A DNA stretch of 64,000 bases from Scleromitrula shiraiana (Eukaryota > Ascomycota > Leotiomycetes > Helotiales > Sclerotiniaceae): contig JABELC010000012.1 in NCBI GenBank assembly GCA_028455995.1, positions 1-64,000 on the forward strand. The letters are read 5' to 3'. The notes under the pieces were generated by a model. That model worked only from the letters and a program-made list of their open reading frames with translations, had not been told where the DNA came from and searched no databases. Both the position numbers and the translations under genes were made by a program. This document shows positions 24,678 to 36,850 of this stretch, one piece after another. Numbering within the stretch: the stretch's first letter is position 1; every line of letters begins with the position of its first letter.

Positions 24678-24715
<38 letters not shown>
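24678..24715 (+). repeat. (CTTG)n tetranucleotide array
   Basis: About nine GCTT/CTTG units in the spacer, no coding context. Confidence 0.9.
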
Positions 24716-26521
24716 ATGCTTGCATATTCTATATCTTAATCTAATCTACCGCGTATATCAAATAATACCCTCGATAACTTGAAGCATCGGGGAGTTTGAA
24801 TGGCTTCTGATTAGATTGTGGGTTCTGAAATGTGGATGGGTGGAAATCTTATGAGGACGGGTAGGTAGGTGTAGGTGTAGGTGTAGGTGTTCTGGAAGTA
24901 GACTTTGTGAATGGATGGATGGATGGATATATGTAGTGAGTGATATGTTGTTAAATTTCAGGACATCATAATCTAATCTATTCAATTCGAATCAAATGAA
25001 GCTACCTACCTAACGTAACATAGAGACTAATATATAAATCCCTATTATTAAGATAGTTTGATCTTCTCTCTTCTCCTCTATTATCAATTCGAAGCATCCA
25101 ATCTACAAAGTACCAAATACTCGGATCGGAACAAACCCAAACCTCATCAACTTCCCTTCCATAAGACGGATGACTTACATCCTCGCAGTAAAATTATACC
25201 CAAAATCCAACAGGATCAAAGTAATCTTACCCCATCTCCCAAATCGATCCTATCCTATCCTATCCTATCCTATCCTCGCAAGCATACCGCAAAGAGCTAG
25301 AAAACCGAAGAGCATCTGATCCATCTATCCACATTGCAGCGACAGACCACCAGCTCTTTCTTATTCCCATAACTATACATGCAACCCCAATCAATATTGA
25401 ATCTTACAAATTCGAGTTTTGGGGTAGGACCTCTGCTCTGGGGACCCTGCGATGGAATACCGCGTGCGTTTTATGGGCGGGTGGGTACGTACGTATGTAT
25501 GTATGTATGTATGTACCTGGAGGTTTTCGGATTGATGTGGTTTTCTGTTTGAATACTCACTCAATATTCATCGCTCAGTAGAGCCAGTCACGTCACGTCA
25601 CGTCATGTCACTTCACTTCACTGTCAGTATACGACGATACGATACTATACAATACAATACAACACAACAATGAAATAAAGCAAACAGCAATCAATACCAC
25701 ACCCACCCATCCATCCATCTCCATAGAAGTTTCAATACTCAATATTCACATACTATATATATATATAAATACTAGCTTTCACCATCTTTTGACTTGATTT
25801 TCCCCTTTTCTGAACTATTCATTCCTTTCTCCCCTCTTAACTACATTATGTAACATAGCCTACCGAACCCAAACCAGCCAAATAATCAATACATCCCCAT
25901 CGACTATAATCACAACCCCCATCCATCCATCCATCCATCCGGTAGAACTTATTATATATCTACTTCCAAAAAAAGGGGGGGGAACAAAGAAACAAATAAA
26001 TAAAGAAACCATCAATCACTAGACCCACCCATCCCGTTATGCCTCAATGTAGAAAAATAGTTAAAGATTAACTCGTAGCATTGAGTGAATGCAAAAATAC
26101 AATTGGTAAAGATCAATCACCATCACCATCACCATCACCATCACCATCAATTATGTCCCTCTGTGTCTGTCCGTCCGTTCGTTACTCACTAGCATCCATC
26201 CATCCATCCATCCATCCATCCATCCATCCATTGCAATACGATACATACATACATCAAGACCTATAATATCTTGGATGATTTCAATTTTTCTTTTCCCTTT
26301 GCCTTTTCCTGTCCCATGCATAATAAGGTAAATAACTGAATTTGATTGCTTTGCTTTCGTTCCATTCCTTTCTTACATTCAATTCACTCACTATCCACCA
26401 TTTACCATCCATCCACCCACCCACCCCAAGCTTAAATTAAATAATCATATTCATATCCATATCCCCCACCCCACAACCTCAAATCCACAAATCCACAAAT
26501 CCAACCCACCCCAAACCACAC

Positions 26522-29500
26522 CTAATGTTTCCTCTTTTTCTTCGGCGCCTCCTCCTCATCACTCAACCCCCCATCCCTATCCTTCCTCTTCGCCTTCTTC
26601 TCCAACTCATCCCAATCCTCCCCCTCACTCTCCCCCTCATCACTCTCCTCCCCCTCATCATCACTCGCATTGCTATCAAAGTCTGAGTCCTCCTCCGAAC
26701 TCTCATCGCTAGCCGCCAGCTCAGAATCCGACATCTCAAACGCACTCTCGTCGCTCTCCTCCTCGCCATCCTCATCGTCCGATTCCGTGGCCAAGAATGA
26801 CCATCCGCCGTCTGCGAAAAATTGATGCGGATCCGCTGTTACCGTTTTCATGATCGTGGGCCAGTTGAGATTGAGAGGGCCTTCCGAGAATGGAATATTA
26901 ACCGAATCGAGCCATTCCTTGACATTTTCAAGTGACTCGACTGGAATGGTATTGATATGATAAGGAGCGCGATGAAAATCTTTAAACACAAAGACGAGAT
27001 CGAAATTCTTGAGTCCGAATTGTACACGTTCGAGATGTGCGATTTCGATATCCTCAAGTGTGATGACCATGAATGGGGGTTCAGTAAGTTGTACCAAACA
27101 ATCCGTTGAAGGTTGACAAAACACATTGGATCTGAAAGGAACACCATGGAAACCGAGTTCACGGAAAGGAACGTCAACATCTACATTCTCATTCTTACCA
27201 GCATCGGCAATCTTCTCGGCAAATGCTTTGAATTGTCGATCGAGGTCAGCACGTCGTCTTCGTTCTTCTTGTTCCGCCTCGAATTCTTCTTCATCGCCAT
27301 ATCTGTACTTTCGTTTTCTGTTTCCAGTCTCATCGAATTGGATATCTGTGGCTTCACGGTAAAATTGAACATCCTTTGTCTTCTTTTTTCCGATTAAAAT
27401 TGGATCCTTGAGATGTACGTGAATAACAACGATCAATTCATGTTGACATGGTTGAAAGAATAAATGCTTGACGTTGCTGAAAAGAATATCCACTCGTTGT
27501 TGTGGGTTAAGTGGTGATTGATATCGAAGACCATTTTGATGAATCTCAACCTTTCCAGGTACACGCTTACCATCCATTGCTGGACGAATGAAAACGTTAT
27601 CCATAACAACAGGTCGACGATCTAAGTGGGTTAGCAATTATCTGCAAACGTGGTAGGAAAGGAAAACTTACTTCTAATTTCAACCAACTTATCTTGTTCA
27701 ACAACATCCTCCATATCCTTCTTCTCCTGTTCACGCTTGACAGCATCCTTCTTCATATTACCAATTTGGTTGGCAATTTCTTGAAATCTATCTCCATCAT
27801 GTGATCTGAATGTCAAACTTCTAACGAAATGCGCCGAAGCATCTTCGAAAGGTTGATCATCCTTACGGCCAACACCTTGACCAGGAGATAGAAAGTTAAT
27901 ACGAAGATAAGAAAACTCTCCTTCATCGCTCTTGCTTGCATTCTTAATCGTCTGGATGTGGAAAGGAACAGGACGACCCATAATAGGTAGAACAATTGTG
28001 GAGTTTTTCTGATCCATGACAATAGCCAAATCACGAACCTTAGGAGGAAATTGATTATCGCGCTTGTACGATTCAAACCTCTTAAACTTCTTGACGGCAA
28101 CTCCATTTTGATTGCCAGTAGCTTCAGCAAATCTAGCAAGACCATCCGTTTGCTTCTTCTTTGCAAGCTCCTTTTGATGCTCACGACGTCTAGCTTCAGC
28201 GCCCTCATCAACCTGAGTTGTACGTTCAGCACGTAGTTTAGTCTTGGTGATATTCTTAGCAGCCACAGCTCCAACACTAGAATCCTTCTTTGCGGTTTTG
28301 CTTTTTGGTGCTGGTTCAGGTTCCTCATCTTCATCCTTAAAAAAGAAAGATGTTGCGTCTAAATCGGATGGCGCATCGCCTGTGAAAATAACTGGCTCCG
28401 ATTGAGTGACGCGAACAGTATCCGAAAGCATCATGGAATAGATTTTGCTCTTTTTATCTTGTGGGTCTTTATTCTCGACATCGTTGAATCCTGTGGTGAT
28501 GCAAAGAGTCATTCCGTCCTTCAAACTTCGAGAGCTCTTGGCATTTAATAACAAGGTGCTATCCCTCATTTCGATTCCAACACCTGCTCCAACATTTTTC
28601 AAGAAATGTTTCTCCAAATCTGGCTTCTTGGTTCTGATAAGAGCTAAAGCTTTCGCATAGATATCCTTGACATGGACGCCATCTCGAATCTCCTTCATGA
28701 CGAGGCTGTGAACCATCAACAAGAGTTTGTAGTTGCTCTCTTGGGATTTGTTGGGATCGACGAGGTATGTCCGGCCGATCAAAGAACAGTAGGTTTTGTA
28801 TCGTAAGCCCATCGAGGCAATAATCACACCAGGATGAAGGACTTCATCATCTACTTGTGCGTTCATCTTCAAATCGTATTTTCCACCACTCTGTATTATA
28901 GGTCCATGCGTCCAATCTATTTGTGAAGCGTCGAAATCTGACGGCATTTTTTGTTTGTTTGGTAACTCGACGGATGTCCAGAATTTATTATCGTCGAGCT
29001 TGCTGTCCACTTTGTTAGCCAAAGCGCTATGTTTGACCTTCTTCTCTTCATCCAAGATATTCGACATTTCCTCGACGAAGTATGGATTCATAAGAGCGAT
29101 GCATGCTTTCGAAGCATTTCGCATAGCACGCTAGGATGAGTATTAGCATCAATCATTTGCCCAATCTAGGAGTTAAGGCCTTACAAGCTCATTCTCATCT
29201 TTAACTGCCAAGGCAGCAGCAGACAGCGCCGGAGCAATATCCACTTCCTCTTTATCCTTCACCTCAGCATAAGCTTTCTTCCACTCATCAATAAAAGGAC
29301 CACTAGATGTATCTTTTGGTAAAACGCCGACTTTTTTCTGCAAATCCAATTACGTTAGACTTTCACCATTGCAACAGAATCCCCATCACTTTTGACTTAC
29401 GCCGGAAGATTTGATAACATCTGCGATCTTTACAAAAAGTTTTTCATTCTGCTCTGCATCCTTTCCTCGGACCAAGATCTCGAGAGGAACCTTTCCACCC

Positions 29501-29957
29501 TTCAACGGTTCCAAATGTTTTGCTACATTCCAATAAGCTTCCATATCGCTCGCGCATGGATTATAGCCAAGCACATACCTTTCTTCGCCGTCGTAACAAT
29601 GTATAAAGTATCAAGAGTAAAAAGGAAAAGCGTCGCAGGAAACTCGTAGCCTAGCAACCAAAACTATTATTTCATCATCAGTATCAAATCCTCAAGCGGC
29701 CGATTCATTAATCCATTGCTTCTTTTCATCTTCCACCAAGCCCATTCATTCCACAACAAAACAGCACAAAACAAACTCACATGAATAGCATTATTCTTCT
29801 GAAAGCTCGCCGCATCCTCCGTCTTCCCCATCAGCACCAAAATACTATTCGCGCCATTAAAAACCGCGTCGCCCCCCCTCTTATCCGCCTTCCACGCCGA
29901 TATAAAATGCGATAATCGTTCCTGGAACAAACTCTTGTCGATCTTGATCTCTGCCAT
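26522..29957 (-). CDS. SPT16: FACT complex subunit Spt16
   Basis: Spt16, with Pob3, forms the FACT histone chaperone that moves H2A-H2B during transcription and replication. Six exons (29957-29781, 29663-29579, 29522-29401, 29337-29185, 29130-27672, 27621-26522) give 1031 residues, the normal length. The N-terminal aminopeptidase-like fold that lacks catalysis spans about 1-440 (GYEFPATLFLFTLDTLYIV, LEPLKGGKVPLEILVRGKD, GVGIEMRDSTLLLNAKSS). The dimerisation and PH-like middle domains follow (RRPVVMDNVFIRPAMDGKRV, VEIHQNGLRYQS). Residues from about 940 on are a strongly acidic tail of D, E and S ending in a basic KKKRKH that resembles a nuclear localisation signal. All exon joins keep frame. 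ACGCGA sites lie about 110-130 bases upstream of the start. Confidence 0.96.
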
Positions 29958-30621
29958 GATGTGTTCGCGATGGGTTGTTGATGGCAGAGAATTGAGGTTG
30001 GGGGGGAATTTGTTGAGGGAAGGAAAGAAAGAAGAGGAGATGGAGGGAGTTAAAGAGATCAGGGAACGCGACGTTCAGAAATTCGCGTTGATTGAAATTG
30101 AAATTGTGGTTTGGGTTTTTGTGGGTTACCGAAGTTAGTCTAGGCTCGAGAAGTTGATTCTTGGAAATGTCGTTGCTTGCTGCTCAGGCCTTTTCAGCCT
30201 CGTGGCAACTTTGTTGATGTAATATATGAATTGCAGTTGACTAATAATGACTGCCAATCAGTATTGTACAAAATCGATGGAGTATAATAAATCTATTTTG
30301 AACTGAAGAGGAAAGAGATTTTATATCTCCCAGGAATTTCACCTTTAGATATCTGTAGACTATCATATAGTGAATGAATAAATTATTACTAATATAAGCA
30401 CTCTCAAATGCAACAAATCTCGATGTTAAGACTTCATGATATTATAGATGTAAATAGCTAGAGGAATGATGTACAAAGAAGTCCCCAAGAAGTCAATAAC
30501 AAATGCGCACACTCTAACCCCCTCCACCTCCCATGCATTTTGATAAGTTGTACAGTATCTTCTTTTCTTTTCCCCAAGTCTATTTTGAAACATTTCTTTT
30601 TTCTATACCACAGTAGATCAT
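29958..30621. other. Spacer between SPT16 5' end and ERG4 3' end
   Basis: This 664-base stretch contains the SPT16 promoter with two MCB-like sites and, further right, the ERG4 3' UTR. No other feature is recognised. Confidence 0.5.
30066..30088. promoter_or_regulatory. Two MCB-like sites upstream of SPT16
   Basis: ACGCGA occurs on the plus strand at 30066-30071 and on the minus strand at 30088-30083, facing each other about 12 bases apart. They lie about 110-131 bases upstream of the SPT16 start. The same core is clustered upstream of CDT1 and SAE2. Function is inferred. Confidence 0.5.
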
Positions 30622-32515
30622 CTAGAAAACGTACTTTAAGATTGTTAGTGATGTGCCCGTTACAATTGATAGGAAGGGAACTTACTGGAATAAACAAGTA
30701 TGGTACAAGTTTAGTGTACTCATCCCAAGACTCCCCATACTTCTTCTTACACTTCTCAATATCCCTGTATGCACGGTGGGAGATCATAAGGGCAAAGAAG
30801 ACGGAATAAAACCAAGGGAATGGACTGTCAAATCCAGTGATAAGACCCCAGGTGATAGCAAAGTACAAATCGCAAGTATAGTGGATCTTTCGTGCCTTGC
30901 CGTACCAGCCATCAGCCAAGATTGAGTCTCCGGTTTTGGTCTTGATAACGCGTGGGTTGACGACGTCTCTCCATGGCAATTGAGGGAATGTGGTTCGGTC
31001 GGTCATGGTACCACGTTCTCGAGCTCTGAAGCGGTTCTTTTGGCTGTTTGTGGTATCCCAAACCCAGTAGACGAATAGGTAAGATGTATACAAACCGATG
31101 AGGAAGTACTTGTTCCAGGAATAGTCAGATGGTGGATGGTTTGCCAAATAAATGGTGCAGTGACAATAACTGAGAGGAACACCAGCAAGGTTCCAGAAGA
31201 TCAACATGAAGCCCCATTTCTCAAAGTACATATCCCTAGAGAGGTGAATTAGTAATGAATCAAAAATGAGTTCAGCAAAAGACCTACCAGGTTGTAGTGA
31301 TACATTCCTCGCCCTTAGCACATGCATTTGCATACAAAAAGTGTGCCATTACCACAAATCCGACCTCACCTGAAACATAACCGTACTGTTCGTACTGTCT
31401 TGCAGCAGCAGCACACGAAAGACCAAACAAGATAAACCAAGGTAAACGAACCTCAAAGAACATCTTGAAGTCCAATATACCGAACATTCTTGGATTCAAT
31501 TCTGCTCCCATAAAGAAGTCATAAATTGGGTATCCGGTCATGCGATGTTGAGCTCCACGTGCGAGAGCCGAGAAATAAGCCACGATTGAGACCAAGTATC
31601 CAGAGCAAATAGCCACCGACATGATTGGTCCGAATTCATCGAGGAGAGTATATAATTTGAAGATGTCGAAGTAGTGCAGAGCTCCAGCAAGTACAACGGT
31701 AACGTAAAACGACCAAACTCCAGAGCAGTAATAAGGCAATTGCTTTCCTCCCTCATGTGGAAGTGGTTTTCCATAAGTATAGACTCCGGGGAGTAAGCAA
31801 TAACAAGCACCTTCGAAGATAAAGAAAATCCAGTAAATCTTCCACGCAAATAAGTGTGGGAATGCTCCTTCGTAAATGAGAGAGCCTAAGTGCTTGAAGA
31901 AATCAACGAATCCTTGACCTTCTTCAGGAAGTGGTAATTTTCCATCATAGTATGTAGCTCCAATCCACATGTAATACATGAGCGCAGGAAACCCAATCAT
32001 CATAGCACTGACACCCCAAGAGCCACCGAAATCGAATTCAGCAGAAGCATCAATCTTCGGATCGCCACCAACCTCCCACCCCTCCATGACCTTCCTCTCC
32101 TTTAATTCTGACTTTGATTTTGCGCTTCCATTCTTAAGAGACCCAGACCCATTTGTTTTCGAGCCATTAACAGCAGAAGAATACCCATTGGCCGTCGAGC
32201 CACCGACCTTCAAGTCGTTAGCTATAGCCGCCTCAACCATATTAACTTTTCGACTTGAAGATCGTGTCTTGACAGGAGGATTATCCGTCGCAGATGAAGA
32301 ATCGTCCGCGTCTTCAGGATACTGAGATTTACGACGGGAGCTAGCTCGACGAACACGAGGAGTCTCAACGAACCCAGCGTGTTCCGTCTTTCTGAGAAAT
32401 TGTCAGTTATACAATACACCAATTGAAAGAACCTTGGAGATTAGAAAGAGACAAAAATGTAAAAAAATATATATATTCACTTTGGAGTCTGCCGTAAAGA
32501 GTATCGTTCCGACAT
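30622..32515 (-). CDS. ERG4: Delta(24(24(1)))-sterol reductase Erg4
   Basis: Erg4 performs the last step of ergosterol synthesis, reducing the C24(28) double bond in the endoplasmic reticulum. Four exons (32515-32481, 32391-31288, 31235-30686, 30633-30622) give 566 residues. The first 110 residues are a basic, serine-rich cytosolic extension. Multiple membrane segments follow, for example WGVSAMMIGFPALMYYMWIG and WSFYVTVVLAGALHYF. Signature blocks of the sterol reductase family are clear: ELNPRMFGILDFKMFFE, ADGWYGKARKIHYTCDLYFA and the C-terminal YGESWDEYTKLVPYLFIPYVF. The last coding exon is only 12 bases (Tyr-Val-Phe-stop), but it restores the expected family terminus after a GTAAGT...CTAAC...AAG intron. 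The first intron has a GTGAAT donor. The chain is intact. Confidence 0.93.
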
Positions 32516-33992
32516 TTTATCTGAGAGTAATAAAAATGGCAACAGGGGAGATTCGAGTAGTGAAGAAGACACCGAATACGAAAACTCGATAAGTAGGGAA
32601 ACGATAATGACCACCACCAGAGCCAGTTGAAATAATTTATATAATTAGAGCACTTTAGACTATAAGGAAAATGGTATACTTCGTAAAAGATATTCAAATA
32701 ACATAATTCATGTAAGACAACAACTGTAAATATAGGTACAATACTGTAGAACTACCTAGTTCTATGTTATATATTATATATTATATGTTATATGTTATAT
32801 GTTCTATGGCCAGATGTTTACGGGGATATGTTGAGGTTGAGAAAGAAAATGAAATTAGCCGTGGAATTGTTTACAACGATTATTTTACTTTATTAGAACT
32901 ACTACCCTGACCAGGGGTTTACCAATACCAAATGCAGTTTTGCTTTCGAGTCGCAAATAAGAAATCGCGTGGAAATTTTAAGTTTAACGTTGAATTTACA
33001 TTGTTCAATTGTTAATTGACACATTAACCCCTGTAATCTCATGTACTTCTATCATTGCTAGGGTTAATAAAGAAAAAACCTTCCGAAACAATCAGAATAA
33101 TAAAAATAATAATGAAATAATAATAATAATAATAATAATAATGGAATAAAAATTAACAAATACAACTACGAGTAGAACTACGAGTAGATTCAAAATAACA
33201 TCACTGGCAATAAATCGAAATTGAAGATATATTACAAGATTTATATTATACTTATTATTAATTTCAAAGTTAGACATTTATTAGTTCCAAACTATATTGC
33301 AGGTCCGTTCTTAAACACGCATCAATCCCCACATACATTCGGAGCTGCAAAAAACAAACACCATATAATACAAATAATAAATGGTTGTACCGAGTAATAA
33401 ATATCTTATCTTCATTACTATGTATGTACTGTACATCCATCGAACTTCTCTTCTCATCTCATAAAATATACATTCATAAATCCATCCATTCATACCCACA
33501 TGGATAGTAAATACTTTTTATTTTTGTTTTTGTGCGCGCCAATCCCCCCCTCTCTCTCTCTCGCTCTTTCTCTCTTTCTCTCTTTCTTTTCCTCCTCCAT
33601 GTATCGCGCCCAAAAAAAAAAGATTGAGATACTTCGAGGAATTCATGTACAAGAAGTTGAAGTGCACACATAATAACCCTAACTTTGATATCAACATCAT
33701 CAACATCATATCAACCGCCCATTATTATAATTTTCTTCCCAATGTTAGAAGGAAAGTTGGAGCATGTAATTTCTGTTGATATTGAAAATTTCAACACACC
33801 TCAAACATCAGTGATTTTTTCCCATCGTCATCTCTATCTCATCTTGCCTTATCTTGTCTCGTCTCCTCTCGTTTCATTTCATCTCATCTCATCTCATCTT
33901 CTCATTTCATCCATCCATTCATCACCTTGGAAATTGTCCTTTTCTGTCACTTCCCTCAATTTCATCATGCCTTCATACCATCATAGCCCTCC
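32516..33992. other. AT-rich spacer between ERG4 5' end and deubiquitinase 3' end
   Basis: No gene is seen in this 1.5 kb region. It holds TATATGTTA-type repeats (32767-32800), an AAT array (33114-33142), paired ACTACGAGTAGA copies (33163-33190) and a CT-rich tract (33546-33598). Short open frames here are not supported. Confidence 0.5.
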
Positions 33993-36850
33993 TCAAATCT
34001 TCTGGTAAAACAAGAGATATGCGACCTTATTATCCATGATCGAATATTTCCCAACCCCATTTCCATTCGCACTCTTCGTCTTTGGTGTCGTTGTACCATT
34101 TACAACACTCGACCATTTCTTTCCAGATCCACTCGCTTGTTTCCAACCATCCTCCTCTCCCTCGCCATTTTCTTCTCCAATCGATGCAAAGATATTTCCA
34201 GATGAAGAACTGTCCTTTTTGTGTGCATCCAAAGCAGCAGCTAGGACTTTTGGGTCTTCTTCACTTCCCCCTTCTGCCACATCCTCGCTTCGAACTCGCT
34301 TGATGACTGTGTCATCAAGTCTGATCCATTCCTTTCCATCCTGTCTTCTAACATCCACAGTATAATGCCCACCACTAGCATTCTTACCATGATGATAAAC
34401 AACCCCAATCAAACGATATTTTGGATATCCATCATGAGCAAAAACGCTTCGCTTGGTTCGTGGGAATACTTCTTTTGGTAGCTCAAGCTCCAATGGATAT
34501 CCAACTTTCTTCCATATCTTCTGAGTTCCACCAGTGTTATCGTATTGAAATCGTTTCAAATGTAAAATTAGAACAGGTGGTACTGTATCGATGAAAACTT
34601 GTTTTGTAGCGGTCACATTTGGGCCCTTAGGTGATTTGAAATCGCCATGTAGAGTCTCTGATCGTGTCAGTCCTTTCAGGGCGTCAACAATGTTATTAAT
34701 ATTGGGTGAACCAATATCAAGTTGCAGTGGCTGATATGGTTCGAGAGTAACAGAGTCCTGCAGGCCCGGTACACGTAATTCAGATCTCAAATTGCCACCA
34801 AAGATCTTAGTGACTGGAGAACCTGTGAGAATTGTCCCAGATGATCTTGTAATAGCTGTCTTTTGCTTTGGTCCGACTTGTTGCCAAACATCACTTCCGA
34901 GGGATCCACGTCTACTCGCTGTGTCGCTGATTGGAGATGAAGGTACATTCATTGGGGTGGTGGTGGCGGTCGAACTTTTTGTTGAGTCGTTCGTCTTCAT
35001 AACATGTACACATTCATCGTGAAGTCCCTCGAGCAAAAAGCCAAGAAATTCTTCAGCATCTTGTTGATGACCTCGCTATTGTATATCAGCGCAAGTAAAG
35101 CATTTAGAAGGAACAGTTAACACACACCTGCATTGTAACAAATCTTGGTAGCCGTCGCATAACGTCATATACGAAGTCGGGTGTGAATGAATCTCCGTAT
35201 TGTTCGAGCTCCCCGTCCTTCAATCTCATCTTGAGCTGTTCAATGGACTTTGCGGAATCAATAACATTGAATTCTCGCATAAACATGATCCTATCCATAA
35301 ACATTAGCTATGAGGCTTGGGTAGTCGAGAATCTATACTTACATAGCATCGATCAAAGGGGTTTCACTCTTGAAGCTATGCGTAGCCTTCTTGCTCACCT
35401 GGTCAAGGAAGTTGTAGAAAGGCGTACAAAAGACAAGGACTTGCAAAACCTAAACCATGTCAGCTCATACAAACTTAAACAAGTGAACGGATACTTACCG
35501 AGTTCATGTAGCACATATTACCAGTGTTAACAAGACCTCTAGGCTCAAGAAAAGCTATCTTCGAGTCCTTGGCTTCAGCATTGAACGAACTTAACGCTTC
35601 GGCCAATGATTCTGTGTTTTTCTTGCCAAATGCCGCTGAGCCATTTTGTCCACCATTAACAGCCGAGGCCGCTGGAGCTGCACCCGAAGCTCCAAAAAGT
35701 CCAGTCCAAGCCCTAGGTGTAGCCCATGCTTTTGGCGCTGGGGTAGCCTTAACCTCCTCATGTACGGACTTCTTCATTTCACCATTTATTTCATCTGCAT
35801 TATCGGCTGCCACTGGTGTTATTGAAGTAGCAGGTTCTCCGTTGGGCTTTTGAGGGGTTGTTTGAGAATTCTTAACCTGGGCCTTAGCGGCAGGACGGAG
35901 AACAGGTACAGCGGGAATTGCGGATCGCTGAGGTCTAGTAGCAACTGGAGTAGTATCCCCATTAACCGGCAAAGAAGTTGGTTGTGCAGACGAAGGCGTA
36001 GTTGGTACTGTGGATCCAGCATCTGACTGAGCTTGGTTTGTTGTAGGGGTCTCTGGTGTGGCCATGGATATCTCTTCCTCAACGGGTATCGATTCTGATT
36101 GGTCTTGAGGAGCTTTAGTTTCTGTAGACTCTACCTCCTTGTCCGTAGAGGCGACCTCCTCCGTTTCTATACTTGGAAGTTCGACCGAGTTCGAAGATAA
36201 TTCGGAAACCACTTTCCTCTTCCGTCTTCTTCTTGTTGGCCAAGGTAAAACAACGTTGGGTGTCACCCATGGTAGCTGCATCATGTTAGCAATTAAACAC
36301 ACACACACACACACACACAAGAGAATGTACATACAGGTGGTGTGAAAGGTGTAACGTCTGCGACCTTTGGTGGGGGGGATTGTGGTGGAGTATTAAGTTT
36401 TGTTGGTTGTGGAATCGGAGGCGTCAAAGGCATAGAATGAGGATGTGACAATGAGTGTGCGGAAGGAGTTTGAGTTGGTAATGGCGCAGGAGGTGTCTGG
36501 TAAGAGGAAGCAATCACCGGTGGGTGAGAAGCAGCAATTGCAGGAGATGGCTGGGGGCGAGTAAAAGGTTGGGCTTGTGGTTGTAGTGAAGGTGGAGGAT
36601 GAACATAATGTTGCATCATTGGTGGGGGAGAACGACCATAGTGTTGATATGGATTGTATTGATGGGTCATTCCTGCATTATGGTATTGAGGAGGAAGTTG
36701 CTGAGGGTAATAGCTCGCGTTGTACGGGTTCATGTAGGGATTATACAAAGGTGCCGTTGGGGGGTAAGGTTGGGTTTGATGGTTATATGGTCTCCTCCTT
36801 CCCACATCTTGTTGCATGCCTTGCCCTGCCGGCAGATGACGAGAGTTCAT
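33993..36850 (-). CDS. UBP3: Ubiquitin carboxyl-terminal hydrolase, Ubp3/USP10 type
   Basis: Five exons (36850-36335, 36275-35499, 35449-35343, 35290-35128, 35075-33993) give 881 residues. The N-terminal half is disordered: proline/glutamine/tyrosine-rich (1-170), then threonine/serine/proline-rich to about 400. The USP catalytic domain begins with the cysteine box GLVNTGNMCYMNSVLQVLVF (about C427), continues with RGHQQDAEEFLGFLLEGLHDE, and ends with the histidine box YHHGKNASGGHYTVDV (about H758) and the aspartate in EWIRLDDTVIKRV. All catalytic residues are present. The family removes ubiquitin from proteins; yeast Ubp3 with its cofactor Bre5 acts in ribosome autophagy and vesicle transport. 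The glutamine-box and QQDAEEF arrangement support Ubp3/USP10 over other USPs. Intron 1 contains a GT/CA microsatellite near its donor. Confidence 0.88.
36297..36319 (+). repeat. (CA)n microsatellite in deubiquitinase intron 1
   Basis: About eleven CA units inside the first intron (36334-36276, minus strand), between donor and branch region. Length change here would alter intron size only. Confidence 0.9.

Larger units (their letters stand above)
23690..26521. other. Repeat-rich 3' spacer between GH76 gene and SPT16
   Basis: Both flanking genes converge here. I find no gene. Simple repeats include GGAT (23895-23945), GATCA and GATAC (24040-24080, 24218-24240), GCAGAT (24300-24326), GTGA (24510-24536), CTTG (24678-24715), TATCC (25245-25276), GTAT (25490-25516), ATCC (25918-25940), CATCAC (26114-26148) and CATC (26193-26231). 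Confidence 0.6.
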
